A stretch of 64,000 nt of DNA from the NCBI RefSeq assembly GCF_008929045.1, contig NZ_VFAH01000026.1:1-64000 (forward strand), read 5' to 3'. The notes below the pieces were generated by a model. The model had not been told where the DNA came from. It worked only from the letters and a program-made list of their open reading frames with translations, and did no database searches. Below are positions 62,416-64,000 of the stretch, piece after piece. This stretch comes from Noviherbaspirillum aerium (GTDB lineage: Bacteria; Pseudomonadota; Gammaproteobacteria; Burkholderiales; Burkholderiaceae_D). The position numbers were made by a program, and so were the translations under genes. How positions within the stretch are numbered: the first letter of the stretch is position 1; every line of letters starts with the position of its first letter.

Positions 62416-62703
62416 ATGAACGGCACGACACTCAAGGACAATACCGGCGCGCAGCGTTACGAACTGATTGCAGATGGCCAGATGGTCGGCTTCGCGCAGT
62501 ACAGGCCTTCCGGCGATGCCGTCACGATCACCCACACCGAGATCGCGCCCGAACACGGCGGCAAGGGCTATGGCTCGGCCTTGGCGAAACAGGCGCTGGA
62601 CCTGATCCGCGACGAGCGCAAACGCGTGATTCCCGCCTGCGGTTTCATCGCGCAATATATCGGCAAGCACCAGGAGTATGCCGATCTGGTCGCGCAATCC
62701 TGA
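62416..62703 (+). CDS. Small GNAT-like N-acetyltransferase (YjdJ type)
   Basis: The product has 95 residues from ATG 62416, with AAGGAGAAAGGCACC upstream. It has the small acetyltransferase pattern RYELIADGQMVGFAQYRPSG, the acetyl-CoA loop HTEIAPEHGGKGYGSALAKQ and VIPACGFIAQYIGKHQEYAD. Proteins of this minimal GNAT class are widespread and their substrates unknown. It stands alone after the hipBA remnant. Confidence 0.88.
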   Translation: MNGTTLKDNTGAQRYELIADGQMVGFAQYRPSGDAVTITHTEIAPEHGGKGYGSALAKQALDLIRDERKRVIPACGFIAQYIGKHQEYADLVAQS

Positions 62704-63159
62704 CCGGGAAAAATCCGGTGCGAGGATGGAATCCCGGCCCGGGAGGCAGCCGTCAGGCTCAGCGCCGTCGCCGGTCGGCATGAATACCCGTGCCACCAAT
62801 GGCATTGGCAATGTAACGACTACGGCATCTGCGTGTAGCCGATAAAGTCGATGGCGTGCCTTATCCCGGGACATATGCGCCGCGGCTTGTCTGCTTGAAG
62901 CGGCTTGTGGATGAGGGCAAGGTCGCCTCGACCTGTGTGGGGCGCATGGCTGCGTCGTCTAGCGCTGGTGTCGTCCGCCATGCGGTGCTTCTCCCGCGCT
63001 GTGCTGACTGCGCCGACTGCGCTGACTGCATTGACTGCATTGACTGTCCTGACGCCCAGGACAAACCATTTTTCCTCGCACCACCCGCAATCCGCTCCGA
63101 ACGGCCCGCCATGCCAGCCTGACTCATCATCTCATCGATATTTTGATTACTGTCCGCGC
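62704..63159. other. Gene-free stretch with 9-bp tandem repeat
   Basis: These 456 bases contain no supported gene. Five tandem 9-bp units of the GCTGACTGC/ATTGACTGC type run from 63003 to 63047. Open frames crossing the repeat translate it as simple triplets (for example SMQSMQSAQ on the - strand) and are not believable genes. Confidence 0.6.
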
Positions 63160-63390
63160 ATGGAGTCCGGAGTCGTTGATGTCGACGGTTCCTTGCGCGC
63201 GGTTGTCTGGACGGACGGGAAGATACGCGACTTGAACGAATTGGCGGTTGTCGGTGTGCGCGAATGGACAAGGCTCTACGCCGCTTCAGCGATCAACAGC
63301 CTGAGCCGGATAACCGGCAGCGGTTTCATCAACGGCGTCAGCCATGCCTTTCTTTTGACGCCCGCGCCATGCGAATCGTTAGCGCGTTAG
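63160..63390 (+). pseudogene. Fragment of a HAF-repeat extracellular protein
   Basis: The 76-residue frame reads AVVWTDGKIRDLNELAVVGV, then AASAINSLSRITGSGFINGV and SHAFLLTPAP. This is the C-terminal pattern of HAF-repeat proteins (W-x-DG...DLN...AIN...GSG...HAFLLTP). There is no ribosome site or signal peptide, and the repeats expected upstream are absent. It is interpreted as a remnant after deletion or insertion. Confidence 0.7.
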
Positions 63391-63757
63391 GGTACTAGTA
63401 CCTTCGCGGCATCCAGTTCGCTTCCATTACATGGATCGCATCCGACAAACGACTGCAAAAGAAACGGCAGCGTCATGATCGGTCAGCTTGCACTTATGCG
63501 CTGGATCAAACATCGGCGGGTATCAATTCAGCGGGGTTTACCGATAATTAATCGTGGCTGGTAACCAGGTCGGCGAACAATGGACAGGCGCCAGTCCCCG
63601 TCGCCGTACACGATGTGCGGTGCCATCGTGTCGTCCTGGCGCGGCCACGGGCTGCGATCATATCGAACACGTAATGCCGTTATGCCTTTATGCCTTTATG
63701 GCGCAGTTCTCCGCATTGCGATATGGCGACACGGTCCTTCATCAGCAAGGAAATATC
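63391..63757. other. Upstream region of the repeat-protein gene
   Basis: These 367 bases start with the 12-bp palindrome GGTACTAGTACC (63391-63402). They also hold a short TATGCCTT tandem repeat (63681-63696). No gene is supported. The promoter of the gene at 63758 should lie here. Confidence 0.5.
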
Positions 63758-64000
63758 ATGACTAACGAACACATGCTCAAGGATGCGCAGCGCGAAATCC
63801 TGTCCTTCAAATTGACCAAGGCCGATCTTGCCACCATGGGCAAGGCGGTCGGCAAGCTTCAGGTGACGCATGACGTCGATCCGGAGAGTCCCGGCGCCTT
63901 CATGATCAGGAACCACTCTTTCAGCACAGATCAGCCCGGTGCTTTCACCATCCGCAACTATAGTTTTGATGCGAAGGCTCCCGGCGCCTTTACCATTCGT
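63758..64000 (+). CDS. Start of an unrecognised protein with exact 15-residue PGAFTIRN repeats (truncated by window end)
   Basis: ATG 63758 has AAGGAAATATC upstream, and 81 codons are open to the last base. Residues 1-42 look like a soluble, Lys-rich leader or domain (REILSFKLTKADLATMGKAV). From residue 45 the sequence becomes repetitive with a period of exactly 15: PGAFMIRNHSFSTDQ, PGAFTIRNYSFDAKA, PGAFTIR. The repeats keep the protein sequence but differ at synonymous DNA positions, indicating selection on the protein. No signal peptide, no family recognised; a precursor peptide, repeat adhesin or effector are all possible. Confidence 0.75.
   Translation, partial: MTNEHMLKDAQREILSFKLTKADLATMGKAVGKLQVTHDVDPESPGAFMIRNHSFSTDQPGAFTIRNYSFDAKAPGAFTIR

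Noticed and set aside
63003-63047. Possible CRISPR-like repeats
   Set aside because: Units are 9 bp and contiguous without spacers, so this is a simple tandem repeat.
62861-63271. 136-codon open frame on the - strand across the 9-bp repeat
   Set aside because: The repeat translates as Ser-Met-Gln/Ser-Ala-Gln triplets and the rest is Arg-rich; it overlaps the HAF remnant on the other strand.

Overview
The window is about 64 kb of high-GC bacterial DNA. Six periplasmic receptors of the Bug/tripartite tricarboxylate family, many acyl-CoA catabolism genes, a DUF2783 protein beside an FAD monooxygenase and the codon use point to a betaproteobacterium of the order Burkholderiales (Oxalobacteraceae- or Alcaligenaceae-like). 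This placement is inferred from gene content; no rRNA or tRNA gene was found.

Layout. 1-1377: end of etfB and complete etfA, the electron-transfer flavoprotein that would take electrons from the acyl-CoA dehydrogenases. 1430-5750: acyl-CoA ligase, an alpha-methylacyl-CoA racemase-like protein and an AraC regulator. 5984-17269: a 12-gene + strand operon (thiolase, two MaoC-type hydratase proteins, SDR, two acyl-CoA dehydrogenases, ligase, Bug receptor, Tyr-less DECR-like SDR, DUF35 protein, Cys-less thiolase-like protein, hotdog thioesterase). 17413-19617: LysR regulator and class III CoA-transferase on the - strand. 19868-26338: second + operon (nitronate monooxygenase-like, Bug, acyl-CoA dehydrogenase, thioesterase, ligase, Bug) closed by a clear terminator. 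26454-33261: - strand UPF0178, MFS, ligase, Bug, LuxR and IclR genes. 33511-37606: + strand metallo-beta-lactamase-fold protein, Bug, aromatic-ring-type FAD monooxygenase, DUF2783. Together these look like a dense set of routes for importing organic acids, activating them with CoA and beta-oxidising them. The racemase, DECR-like reductase and DUF35/thiolase pair suggest methyl-branched, isoprenoid-like or steroid-side-chain-like acids, but the substrate cannot be read from the sequence.

37850-40770 is different: small genes (two paralogous VRGG-leader peptides, a DUF4242 protein, a small lipoprotein) and about 1 kb with no convincing gene. 40771-46621 holds an animal-type heme peroxidase and a SnoaL-flavin monooxygenase fusion preceded by a consensus sigma-54 promoter, four TGTNACA half-sites and its likely AcoR-type activator. 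Then come a Cho-like nuclease, a PAS-GGDEF-EAL protein, an SDR, and a GntR-Bug-MmgE/PrpD operon with a perfect 20-bp operator palindrome. After these come an EamA exporter divergent from an AraC regulator, a haloacetate-dehalogenase-like hydrolase, a small membrane protein and a chemoreceptor.

The right end (61-64 kb) looks like an accessory region: a decayed hipBA module, a small acetyltransferase, a remnant of a HAF-repeat protein, and at the edge the start of an unrecognised protein with exact 15-residue repeats (PGAFTIRN). Strong candidates for undescribed biology are this repeat protein, the VRGG peptide pair and the Cys-less thiolase/DUF35 cluster.
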